Below are positions 51,347-58,597 of a stretch of DNA of 64,000 bases, piece after piece. The notes beneath the pieces are model-generated. The model was not told the origin of the DNA. It was given only the letters and a program-made list of their open reading frames with translations, and did not search any database. Source of the stretch: Pontibacillus salicampi (GTDB lineage: Bacteria > Bacillota > Bacilli > Bacillales > BH030062); assembly GCF_042434395.1 (NCBI RefSeq), contig NZ_JBHLTP010000004.1, positions 62,001 through 126,000 of the forward strand, written 5' to 3'. Every line of letters starts with the position of its first letter. The first letter of the stretch is position 1. The position numbers and the translations under genes are program-made.

Positions 51347-53134
51347 ATGAAAATAAAGACGAACAAAAGGTGTCATTCCAAGGTGAATCCATCTAATGTC
51401 TGTCGCCCTCGTCCGGTCTTGAAAGGGTGTCCGTCTCTTTTTCCGGATAGAGAGTGTAATCAGCCTGTCATTATACTAGATGATGTAACATTAATCAGTT
51501 GTGAGGGAATTATTAGTGGTAAAGTGCTATGTGATTATGTACCACAAGCTGGAGTAGTGGTTCAACTAAGCAGTGTGCCGCCTATCGTGCAATTTGACAA
51601 TGCCACACCAGTAACAGATGGAAGAGGAAGATTTACAACCCGGGTAAGCATACCGCCGGGAACTAAGATTCAACAAGTTTACATTAGGGCCGAAGCTGTC
51701 GTTCAAGGAGTTGCTATTGAGGATTCTATATGTGTGCGAGTGGAATGTATAGCTTGTAAGAATCCTTTGCTTACGCTCATACCTCCAGAGGGGATTGTTG
51801 GATGTAGTGGAGGAAAGCTGAGAGGGAGGCTTACGTGTGATGGCATTCCTGTTCAAGGTGCAGTTATTACAATCGAGATTAACGCTGTGGGTAAAATCAT
51901 TGCAAGTCCCAATCCAGTCTTAACACAGCCTGATGGAACCTTTATGTCTACATTAATTCCGTTTAAGGACATTCAGGAAACGATTATGGTTACGGTATCG
52001 ACATATATTTGCGGATTTAAGGTGACTTCTGACACGGTCAAAATTGAGGTAAACTGTACTGATTGTAGAAATCCTGCTATTCATTTAGATGACCCAGGTC
52101 CAATCAGCTGTGTAGGGGAAGTTACCGGTAAATTAACGTGTGATGGTGTACCTGTACCGAATGTAGAGGTACAACTATCGAGTACTTCCTTTTTACTGTT
52201 CAATCCCCCTAATCCTACCACCGACGCGAATGGAAATTTTTCAAGCACTGTCACAGTTCCGCTCGGGACACCTATAGAGGAAGGGGTACCATATACAGCC
52301 AGTGCTACTGTAAATGGAATTATGGTGGAGGAAACCAACTTTGTAAGAGCGGGCTGTGTCGAGTGTGAGGACCCTTGTATCATTTTTAACTCGCCGATTT
52401 GTGAAGTGGATTGTGAGGGGGCTTTACTGGACGGAAGAGTGATATGTGATGGGGAATTCGTTCCAAATGCAGCTGTTTTCATTACAATAGAATCGACTAA
52501 TGACAATGTCTTTGCATTTCCAAACCCCGCTATTTCAGATGAAAATGGAGTATTTACTACACAAATCATTCCTGCCCAAGGCGTGTCTGAACTAGTGAGA
52601 GTCAGCGTTTCTACGACGGTTGGGGGCGAATTTATTGAAGTAGGTCCTGAAAATGTCCTTGTAAATTGTCCATTTTCTGACTGCTCCTGCCAAGGCTTAC
52701 TTTGTACAGATGGCAATCAAGAGGGAGCTGAAGTGAAGGTAATCCAGTTTGGAATGGAAAAAGTGTTAGAGGGTAACATGGAGATTAGCCTAATGCAGTG
52801 TGGAGATGCTGTAATGGAAGAATGTGATGCTACCGTAGACACCTTCCAATTCACATTTATGGCCGAAAATATGGATTCCTTCGTAGTGACGAATGGGAAG
52901 CGGATTAGTTTTACTTGCACAGATCAATCGATTCAATTAGAGGGCCTTGCCACTGGTTCATTAAATAATGGACCGGAACGGACGTTTCAGGTGACAATAG
53001 ATGCAACATTAAACCTCGTTGAACAAACGATTACATGGAATATACAAGCGGACGATGGAGTGAGTACAACATTTGAAACAACCGTGCCATTTGCTACAGA
53101 TGCAAGTTCCGATTCCTTTATTGGTGATTGCTAA
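51347..53134 (+). CDS. Four-module cysteine-repeat protein, possible spore surface component
   Basis: A 595-residue protein with no signal peptide, not recognised as a named family. Residues 41-448 consist of four tandem modules of about 102 residues. Each has SC-x-G, then G-x-LxCDGxPV, then PNPxTDxNGxF, then a closing VxCxxC; the cysteines are at 52/62/134/137, 153/164/237/240, 255/265/337/340 and 356/367/441/446. The modules look like Ig-like or carboxypeptidase-regulatory beta-sandwiches. A different domain of 145 residues follows, with more cysteines. Cys-rich, signal-less and behind a possible sigma-K promoter, it fits a cross-linked spore coat or appendage protein; this is inference. 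Confidence 0.6.
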   Translation: MKIKTNKRCHSKVNPSNVCRPRPVLKGCPSLFPDRECNQPVIILDDVTLISCEGIISGKVLCDYVPQAGVVVQLSSVPPIVQFDNATPVTDGRGRFTTRVSIPPGTKIQQVYIRAEAVVQGVAIEDSICVRVECIACKNPLLTLIPPEGIVGCSGGKLRGRLTCDGIPVQGAVITIEINAVGKIIASPNPVLTQPDGTFMSTLIPFKDIQETIMVTVSTYICGFKVTSDTVKIEVNCTDCRNPAIHLDDPGPISCVGEVTGKLTCDGVPVPNVEVQLSSTSFLLFNPPNPTTDANGNFSSTVTVPLGTPIEEGVPYTASATVNGIMVEETNFVRAGCVECEDPCIIFNSPICEVDCEGALLDGRVICDGEFVPNAAVFITIESTNDNVFAFPNPAISDENGVFTTQIIPAQGVSELVRVSVSTTVGGEFIEVGPENVLVNCPFSDCSCQGLLCTDGNQEGAEVKVIQFGMEKVLEGNMEISLMQCGDAVMEECDATVDTFQFTFMAENMDSFVVTNGKRISFTCTDQSIQLEGLATGSLNNGPERTFQVTIDATLNLVEQTITWNIQADDGVSTTFETTVPFATDASSDSFIGDC

Positions 53135-53137
53135 TGA

Positions 53138-53163
53138 AAGGGCAGGGTATCCTGCCTTTTTTT
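53138..53163 (+). terminator. Rho-independent terminator after the cysteine-repeat gene
   Basis: GGCAGG (53141-53146) pairs with CCTGCC (53151-53156), extended by A-T and G-U pairs, with seven T. Confidence 0.82.
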
Positions 53164-53376
53164 GATTTAAGAAACTTTCCTGATTCAAAAACGTCTCATA
53201 CAAGCGAGTACCTCTTTCGATTTATTCTCGTAGCGGAGACTCTATTCTAAAGTACCAAGCTAGACTATCTTGAGAATATGTAAAAAATATACATGCCATT
53301 CATAGTAATATGGAAGGGAACATGCTACTATAATAGCGATGTAGTAGTACAGAGATAAGGTTATGGGGGAGACAAG

Positions 53377-53784
53377 ATGAAAGAAATAATACTATTTTTA
53401 GCTCAAATCGTCGATTTTTTTCATGACGCATTAATGGCTATGTCCCAAGCTTTTGGGCTAAATATGACCGATAAGGAACTCCATTTTTGGATCATTGGAA
53501 TATTAGGTATAATCAGCTTCTTATGTATTGATCGACTATTTCACGCTGTATCCCAATACAGTATCACCGTATTGTCGTTTATATACACATTTACTATGGT
53601 TCTCGTATTTGTATTCGCTCTTGAAATTCAACAAGGCGTTACTGGCAGCGGGAACATGGAATTTGATGACGCAGCTATCGGGATAGTAGGTTTCTTTGCC
53701 TTCTTAGGGGTATATACCTTGATTAGGCTAATTGCCTTTGGTCTAAAAAAGTGGATAAACAGGCGTAAATCCATCAGCAGCTAA
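53377..53784 (+). CDS. Small membrane protein, unknown function
   Basis: A 135-residue protein with three to four hydrophobic segments (about residues 35-53, 62-82 and 98-118) and a basic C-terminal tail (KKWINRRKS). The ribosome-binding site is GGGGGAGA. The N-terminus, MKEIILFLAQIVDFFHDALM, is amphipathic. I do not recognise a family. It has its own terminator and stands between the cysteine-repeat gene and the transaminase gene. Confidence 0.7.
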   Translation: MKEIILFLAQIVDFFHDALMAMSQAFGLNMTDKELHFWIIGILGIISFLCIDRLFHAVSQYSITVLSFIYTFTMVLVFVFALEIQQGVTGSGNMEFDDAAIGIVGFFAFLGVYTLIRLIAFGLKKWINRRKSISS

Positions 53785-53811
53785 CCACAAACATTAAGTT
53801 TGTGGTTTTTT
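53783..53811 (+). terminator. Rho-independent terminator after the small membrane protein
   Basis: AACCACAAAC (53783-53792) pairs with GTTTGTGGTT (53798-53807), with six T. The following 250 bases to the next gene contain no convincing gene. Confidence 0.88.
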
Positions 53812-54074
53812 GGATTTGGCAGGAAAGCGCCGACCAAGCCAGCGCCAGAAAACAGCCTTAGCATGGCGCAATTCCAACGAGCTCCCCCGACAAGAAAACT
53901 ACCTCTCTACCCTTATTCTAGATATAGTAATACTTTACAGTAATAAAGTAATTTGTAACTATACACTTTTGTCTGAAAGTTTGATAAAATTGGACGAATA
54001 CGATTTATTTAATCAACGGAAAAACAGTTTAGAATACAATGTAGTATTACTTTTTAGGTGAAGGAGGAAGCGTT

Positions 54075-54971
54075 TTGTCTATTCGGCCATATGTATTAAC
54101 GGAGAAGGAATTTATGAATCAAGAGGAGTTAATGTATCCGTTTGAAGAGAGAGGGCTGCAGTTTGGAGATGGTGTGTACGAAGTAATTCGTGTATATCAT
54201 GGAGAGCATTACTTAATCGAGGAGCATGTGGAGAGACTGTATCGATCTGCAGAGGCTGTGAGAATTGAGGTTCCTTATACGAAGGAAGAAATGTATAAGA
54301 AGCTGGATCAGTTACTGCAATTGAATGAGTTTACAGGTGATGGAAAAGTGTATTTGCAGATTACGAGAGGTACAGCACCTCGTGACCATACATTTCCAGA
54401 AGGGGTAACCGCTAACCTATATGCATACGTAATGGATTTACCTCGTAAAGTGGAATGGATGAAGCAAGGGGTTTCTGCTATTACGCAACCGGATGTGCGA
54501 TGGGATTTATGTTACATTAAGAGCTTGAACCTGTTACCAAATGTGATGGCAAAGCAGGCGGCTGCAGAGGCAGGCAGTTTTGAAGCTATTCTGCACAGGG
54601 ATGGAAGCGTAACGGAGTGTAGTTCTTCTAACGCTTATCTCGTAAAGGACGGTGCTATTTATACGCATCCTGCAACGAAAAATATTTTGCATGGTTGTGT
54701 TCGTATTCGTGTAGAGGCTTTTGCGAAAAAAGCAGGAATACCGTTTCATGAACAGGCTTTTACACTCGACGATATAAAGTCTGCTGACGAAATGTTCTTA
54801 TCGAGTAGTACTGCAGAGGTAATGCCAATTGTAGAGGTGGATGGTGATCAGGTGGCAGAAGGTACACCTGGTACTATTACGCAAAAACTGCAGCAGGCTT
54901 ATGAAGAAGATGCTCGCATTTCAGCAGAGCAGTCTATTTTCTCTGCTTCTGGAAAAAAAGCTCTGTCTTAA
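54075..54971 (+). CDS. dat: D-amino-acid transaminase (D-alanine aminotransferase)
   Basis: PLP-dependent class IV aminotransferase, 298 residues, cytoplasmic. It interconverts D-alanine and D-glutamate and so links amino-acid and cell wall precursor supply. The PLP lysine is in YIKSLNLLPNV, and the early motifs ERGLQFGDGVYEVIRVY and LEEHVERLYRSA, the middle QITRGTAPRDHTFP and the late STAEVMPIVEVDG are those of DAAT rather than branched-chain transaminases. The start is TTG at 54075, nine bases after AAGGAGG. It has its own terminator. Confidence 0.92.
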   Translation: MSIRPYVLTEKEFMNQEELMYPFEERGLQFGDGVYEVIRVYHGEHYLIEEHVERLYRSAEAVRIEVPYTKEEMYKKLDQLLQLNEFTGDGKVYLQITRGTAPRDHTFPEGVTANLYAYVMDLPRKVEWMKQGVSAITQPDVRWDLCYIKSLNLLPNVMAKQAAAEAGSFEAILHRDGSVTECSSSNAYLVKDGAIYTHPATKNILHGCVRIRVEAFAKKAGIPFHEQAFTLDDIKSADEMFLSSSTAEVMPIVEVDGDQVAEGTPGTITQKLQQAYEEDARISAEQSIFSASGKKALS

Positions 54972-54979
54972 TCTATGAA

Positions 54980-55019
54980 AAAATCCTGTAACACTGTTGT
55001 AGTGTTACAGGATTTTTTT
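54980..55019 (+). terminator. Rho-independent terminator after dat
   Basis: A perfect 16-bp stem (54980-54995 with 55001-55016; core CCTGTAACACT) is followed by TTT. This is among the strongest terminators in the window. Confidence 0.93.
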
Positions 55020-55133
55020 GTGTCTAATGATGGACTTTAGTGCTACAAAACGTTGAAAAGTTGCTGTAAAACAGTGCGATATAGGCTAAAACTAATCTAT
55101 TTTCACTCTAAATCAGTTACATTTCGATGTGAA

Positions 55134-55150
55134 TGTAACGACAATGTTAC
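55134..55150 (+). promoter_or_regulatory. WalR (YycF) binding site
   Basis: TGTAAC (55134-55139), five bases, TGTTAC (55145-55150) matches the WalR consensus TGTWAH-N5-TGTWAH exactly. It lies about 110 bases upstream of a LysM-NlpC/P60 autolysin, the sort of gene WalR controls. The upstream GTTACATT can pair with AATGTAAC to form a hairpin. Confidence 0.75.
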
Positions 55151-55259
55151 AAAAACCGACATTATTATTACAGTTATATTAAAATACCTGGCAAGTAATA
55201 GAAACCATAGGAACCATATACTATAATGAAAAACATAACTTACGAGGGGGAAATAGACA

Positions 55260-56099
55260 GTGAAATTAAATAAAAAGATGGTACTACCAGCTCTAGTACT
55301 TGGAGCGAGCTTAACTTTTCCAAACTTAGCACAAGCGGAAGAAAATTATAAAGTAAAAAGCGGTGACACACTGTGGGGAATTTCTAAAGACTATAATACT
55401 AGTGTTTCATCCCTAAAAAATTGGAATAACTTGAGCGGCGACATCATTTACGTTGGACAAACGATAACTATTGGTGAATCTTCTAGTAAAGCAACGTCAC
55501 ATAACACTTCATCTCAGCATTCTAGTAATACATATACAGTAAAAGCTGGCGACACATTATGGGGAATTTCTATCAGCCATGGAACAAGCGTTAGCAAAAT
55601 TAAGCAATTAAATGGTCTTTCAGGCGATATTATTTATGTAGGTCAAAAACTATCATTATCTGGATCAACTTCTAATCAATCACACTCTACTTCCAACAAC
55701 ACATCCAGCCAAACTACTAAATCTAACACTTCTAATACTTCTAGCACATCAGGTTTAATTAGCGAAGCTAAACAACACATTGGTACACCATATAAATGGG
55801 CAGGAACTTCTCCATCTGGCTTTGATTGCAGTGGTTATATCCATTACGTATTCAAGCAGGAAGGTATCTCTGTACCAAGAACCACTTCTTCTTTATGGAG
55901 TGCTGGACAACGTGTATCTAGCCCTTCTGTAGGCGATATCGTATTCTTTGAAACTTACAAATCCGGCCCATCCCATGCAGGAATTTACGTAGGAAACAAT
56001 AAGTTTATCCACGCTGGTTATAGCCGCGGTGTTGAGGTTTCAAGCATGGACAATAGCTACTGGAGCCCACGTTACCTTGGAGCGAAAAGCTTACACTAA
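55260..56099 (+). CDS. LysM-NlpC/P60 peptidoglycan endopeptidase
   Basis: Secreted autolysin of 279 residues. GTG start at 55260 after AGGGGGAAA; signal peptide ending at LAQAEE. Two LysM repeats (YKVKSGDTLWGIS and YTVKAGDTLWGIS) bind the wall, separated and followed by Ser/Thr/Asn-rich linkers. The C-terminal NlpC/P60 domain has the triad Cys190 (FDCSGY), His239 (SHAGIY) and His251 (FIHAGY). It cuts the D-Glu to meso-diaminopimelate bond of stem peptides, as LytF, LytE and CwlS do. A perfect WalR box lies upstream. Confidence 0.93.
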   Translation: MKLNKKMVLPALVLGASLTFPNLAQAEENYKVKSGDTLWGISKDYNTSVSSLKNWNNLSGDIIYVGQTITIGESSSKATSHNTSSQHSSNTYTVKAGDTLWGISISHGTSVSKIKQLNGLSGDIIYVGQKLSLSGSTSNQSHSTSNNTSSQTTKSNTSNTSSTSGLISEAKQHIGTPYKWAGTSPSGFDCSGYIHYVFKQEGISVPRTTSSLWSAGQRVSSPSVGDIVFFETYKSGPSHAGIYVGNNKFIHAGYSRGVEVSSMDNSYWSPRYLGAKSLH

Positions 56100-56156
56100 A
56101 AGATAATCTAGTCTTACTATCATTACTACCCGTTTGATATAGTAGGGAAACCAAGA

Positions 56157-56188
56157 AAGTGCGATCTCTTTAGAGGTCGCACTTTTTT
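56157..56188 (+). terminator. Rho-independent terminator after the NlpC/P60 gene
   Basis: AAGTGCGA (56157-56164) pairs with TCGCACTT (56177-56184), with seven T. Confidence 0.88.
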
Positions 56189-56375
56189 TATGCTATAACG
56201 TTTCTCTTCCTTTAACTTCTTGCCCTATGAAAAAAACAAATCGAAATGGTTCACAAGTTGTGGGTAAAAAAACTCAAAAAAATAACGAAAACCACTTAAC
56301 TTTTCCAAACCATGGTTCGATAATTATAATTAGTGAGGATAATATACTGATACTAAAATCATAGGGGAGAGAATA

Positions 56376-57815
56376 ATGCTCAAACATAAGGCGAAAGTTA
56401 TGATGTTTGCTGTTGTGTTAGCAGGGTTTTTAATATATCCAATAATCAATAAGGGTGGCAGCCCCGCATTAAAGGACTATGTTCCTTGTGATGAGGACTG
56501 CCAGGAACTTTCTATAGTGAAGAATGGCTCCAATATTGTGCTAGATGGGGTGCAGGATTCCTACAGACCATCTTTCACTAAACAGCTTGTGAAGGATATA
56601 TCAGGCTCGACTCATAATTATTACGTTTTTAAGGATCAAGACGCATCTTCTAATACTGTAGCTATCTCAGCTTTAGAATCATCTTCCTCTAGTATTACTG
56701 CTGCATCTACGAAATCCGCTGCCATAGACACAAATATAACGATTGAAACATCAGAGGATTCTTCTTCTGTTACAAGGATAGAAGGGACCAATCAACAACT
56801 AAAAACCACCTTGGCTAAGTTTCTAGAAATGCAGGAGTTTAGTGTGGAGGTAGATTCTGCTCCTAAAGAAGGGCTTTTCACAAGATGGAATCCTTTTAAG
56901 AAGAAGATAACTTCCCCCCAAGCCAAATTAATTCTGTCTGAGACTCTGGTACATCAGCTGGAGGATAAGGGGAATAAAGAATATCTGGAATACGTTATGG
57001 CAGTTCAGGACGCACTGAACGAACATCAAGTTGAAAAGAATGTGTGGATTTGGAAAGAAGAGCCGATACATCAGGCTGAAGAAACGGTTACTTTTTTATC
57101 TGAACAAGGAGTTCAAAATGTGTATGTACATTTCAAGCCCAATTTAGGAGAGGGGTATCCATCCTTTATTAAGAAGGCTACCCAAGCTGGCATGAAAGTG
57201 CATGCATTAATCGGGTCCCCTAAATGGGGGCTGGCTGCTTATACCGCTGATGCAAAGAAGCGAATTGATTTAGTGCAGCAATATAATGATAGCGTGCCTG
57301 CCAATGAGCAGTTTGTAGGTATTCATTTTGATGTAGAGCCTTACACGTTAGACGTATGGGATCAAGATAGGGAAAAAGTCGTGAACGAATGGTTGCAGTC
57401 TACCAAGGAGTACACAAGCTATGCTAAAGCGTTTGGTTACGAAGTAGGGGCAGCCCTTCCTTTCTGGCTTGATAATGAAAAGGTGACAAGCATCCACGAC
57501 CATTTTTATAAGGAAATGATGGATCTACATGATTACGTCTCTCTTATGTCCTACCGAGATCAAGCATTAGGTACTAATAGCATTACATCCATCTCAGATC
57601 AAGAAATACTCTATGCGAATTCTCCAAAGGTTGAATTAGGAGTAGAATTACTTCCATATGAGGTAGAAAATGTTACTTTCGACGGTAAAAGTAATAAGGA
57701 GCTTGAACAAGAAGTGGCTCTTGTTAGAAAACATTATCTGGATCAGAAGGCTCAAGGGTTTAAAGGAATCACTATTCATTCCTATACAGCCTGGAGAACG
57801 TTTTTAGAGCATTAA
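56376..57815 (+). CDS. Secreted TIM-barrel-like protein, possible glycoside hydrolase
   Basis: A 479-residue protein with an N-terminal signal or membrane anchor (residues 7-25). Residues 30-200 are Ser/Thr-rich with no recognised domain. Residues 215-479 read like a beta/alpha barrel: VWIWKEEPI, VQNVYVHFKPN, MKVHALIGSPKW, FVGIHFDVEPY, EVGAALPFWLD, DYVSLMSYRD, KGITIHSYTAW. The acidic GIHFDVEPY strand end resembles the catalytic Asp-x-Glu of GH18-type chitinases and related barrels. I do not know the family. It is probably monocistronic, with a terminator downstream. Confidence 0.6.
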   Translation: MLKHKAKVMMFAVVLAGFLIYPIINKGGSPALKDYVPCDEDCQELSIVKNGSNIVLDGVQDSYRPSFTKQLVKDISGSTHNYYVFKDQDASSNTVAISALESSSSSITAASTKSAAIDTNITIETSEDSSSVTRIEGTNQQLKTTLAKFLEMQEFSVEVDSAPKEGLFTRWNPFKKKITSPQAKLILSETLVHQLEDKGNKEYLEYVMAVQDALNEHQVEKNVWIWKEEPIHQAEETVTFLSEQGVQNVYVHFKPNLGEGYPSFIKKATQAGMKVHALIGSPKWGLAAYTADAKKRIDLVQQYNDSVPANEQFVGIHFDVEPYTLDVWDQDREKVVNEWLQSTKEYTSYAKAFGYEVGAALPFWLDNEKVTSIHDHFYKEMMDLHDYVSLMSYRDQALGTNSITSISDQEILYANSPKVELGVELLPYEVENVTFDGKSNKELEQEVALVRKHYLDQKAQGFKGITIHSYTAWRTFLEH

Positions 57816-57831
57816 AATAAAGGACAGACAT

Positions 57832-57863
57832 AACGCTTGGGCTAGTCCCGGCGTTTATTTTTT
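57832..57863 (+). terminator. Terminator after the TIM-barrel gene
   Basis: AACGC with GCGTT, continued by GGG with CCC, forms an interrupted stem (57832-57855), followed by a T-rich tract. Confidence 0.75.
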
Positions 57864-57889
57864 CTGTTAGAGGTTGTTTAGCAATGTAA

Positions 57890-57990
57890 GGCACCTAAAG
57901 TTGCTACATCCTATAGAAACGGTGAACGACCCCCGCGTCGAATGGGGCCGCCAGAAAACGCAGCTTCCAGACCACTCCACTCTCCTTTCT
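57890..57990 (+). repeat. Decayed partial copy of repeat element B
   Basis: This stretch matches the 3' half of element B (11136-11236): GCACCTAAA, CTACATCCTATAG, AACGGTGAACGACCCC, GGGGCCGC and CCACTC occur in the same order. The 5' half and closing inverted repeat are missing. It shows that the element was present in more than one place in the chromosome. Between here and the riboswitch (57991-58260) I see nothing else. Confidence 0.7.
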
Positions 57991-58260
57991 ATCTATATTA
58001 AGCAAATTTTTCTTTATCAGGTCTCCCACTATCTCTTAACATTTGGAGGATCCTAATAGGAGCATTGGTCATTACCTATAGTTTGGAAGGAAGTCAAGTC
58101 TATAAAAAATTTCTTCATTAGGTTACCATCACCAATAGGGTTATGGAAAAATACTGAAAAAGGTTTCCTAATTTATGCTTGATATTGTCGACGATATTCG
58201 GTAAAGTTACAACATATAGAAAGTTAATTCTAAAAAACAACTATATATAGTTTATGAACG

Positions 58261-58425
58261 AGGGAAAGGTGCCTAATTGCAGGCTTGAAAGGGAATCTGG
58301 TGTGAAGCCAGAACTGCCCCCGCAACTGTAAGTGCTACGAAATGAGAATGCCACTATAATCCAACGGTTATGGGAAGGTCTCAGAGTAGGGAGAAGCATG
58401 AGTCAGGAGACCTGCCTTTACTCGT
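58261..58425 (+). promoter_or_regulatory. Cobalamin (adenosylcobalamin) riboswitch
   Basis: The conserved cores are present in order: AGGTGCC near the start, then GGGAATCTGGTGTGAAGCC and CTGCCCCCGCAACTGTAAG, and finally the B12 box AGTCAGGAGACCTGCC (58401-58416). An intrinsic terminator at 58515 forms the expression platform. Adenosylcobalamin binding should shut off the downstream nrdAB genes. Further RNA to about 58500 probably carries the kissing-loop partner and antiterminator. Confidence 0.95.
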
Positions 58426-58514
58426 TAGTAGTTTCTCCGTGCTTCGGGGTGAAAGCTGGGAAACGATAGAGTGTGGATCAAGCAGTTTATTCTGCTATAC
58501 CTTTCTGTCGTTTT

Positions 58515-58550
58515 ACACCGTTTTCCTCTGATGGGAGAACGGTGTTTTTA
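58515..58550 (+). terminator. Riboswitch-controlled terminator before nrdA
   Basis: ACACCGTT (58515-58522) pairs with AACGGTGT (58538-58545), with further TTCC/GGGA pairing inside and five T. It is about 50 bases before the nrdA start. Confidence 0.88.
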
Positions 58551-58597
58551 TATTTATCAGGGTTACGAAAAAGGAAGGCAAGGTATAAGGAGGAATA

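Noticed and set aside
53810..54061. 83-residue frame before dat
   Set aside because: It starts in the T run of a terminator, has no ribosome-binding site, and the second half is AT-rich sequence typical of a promoter region.
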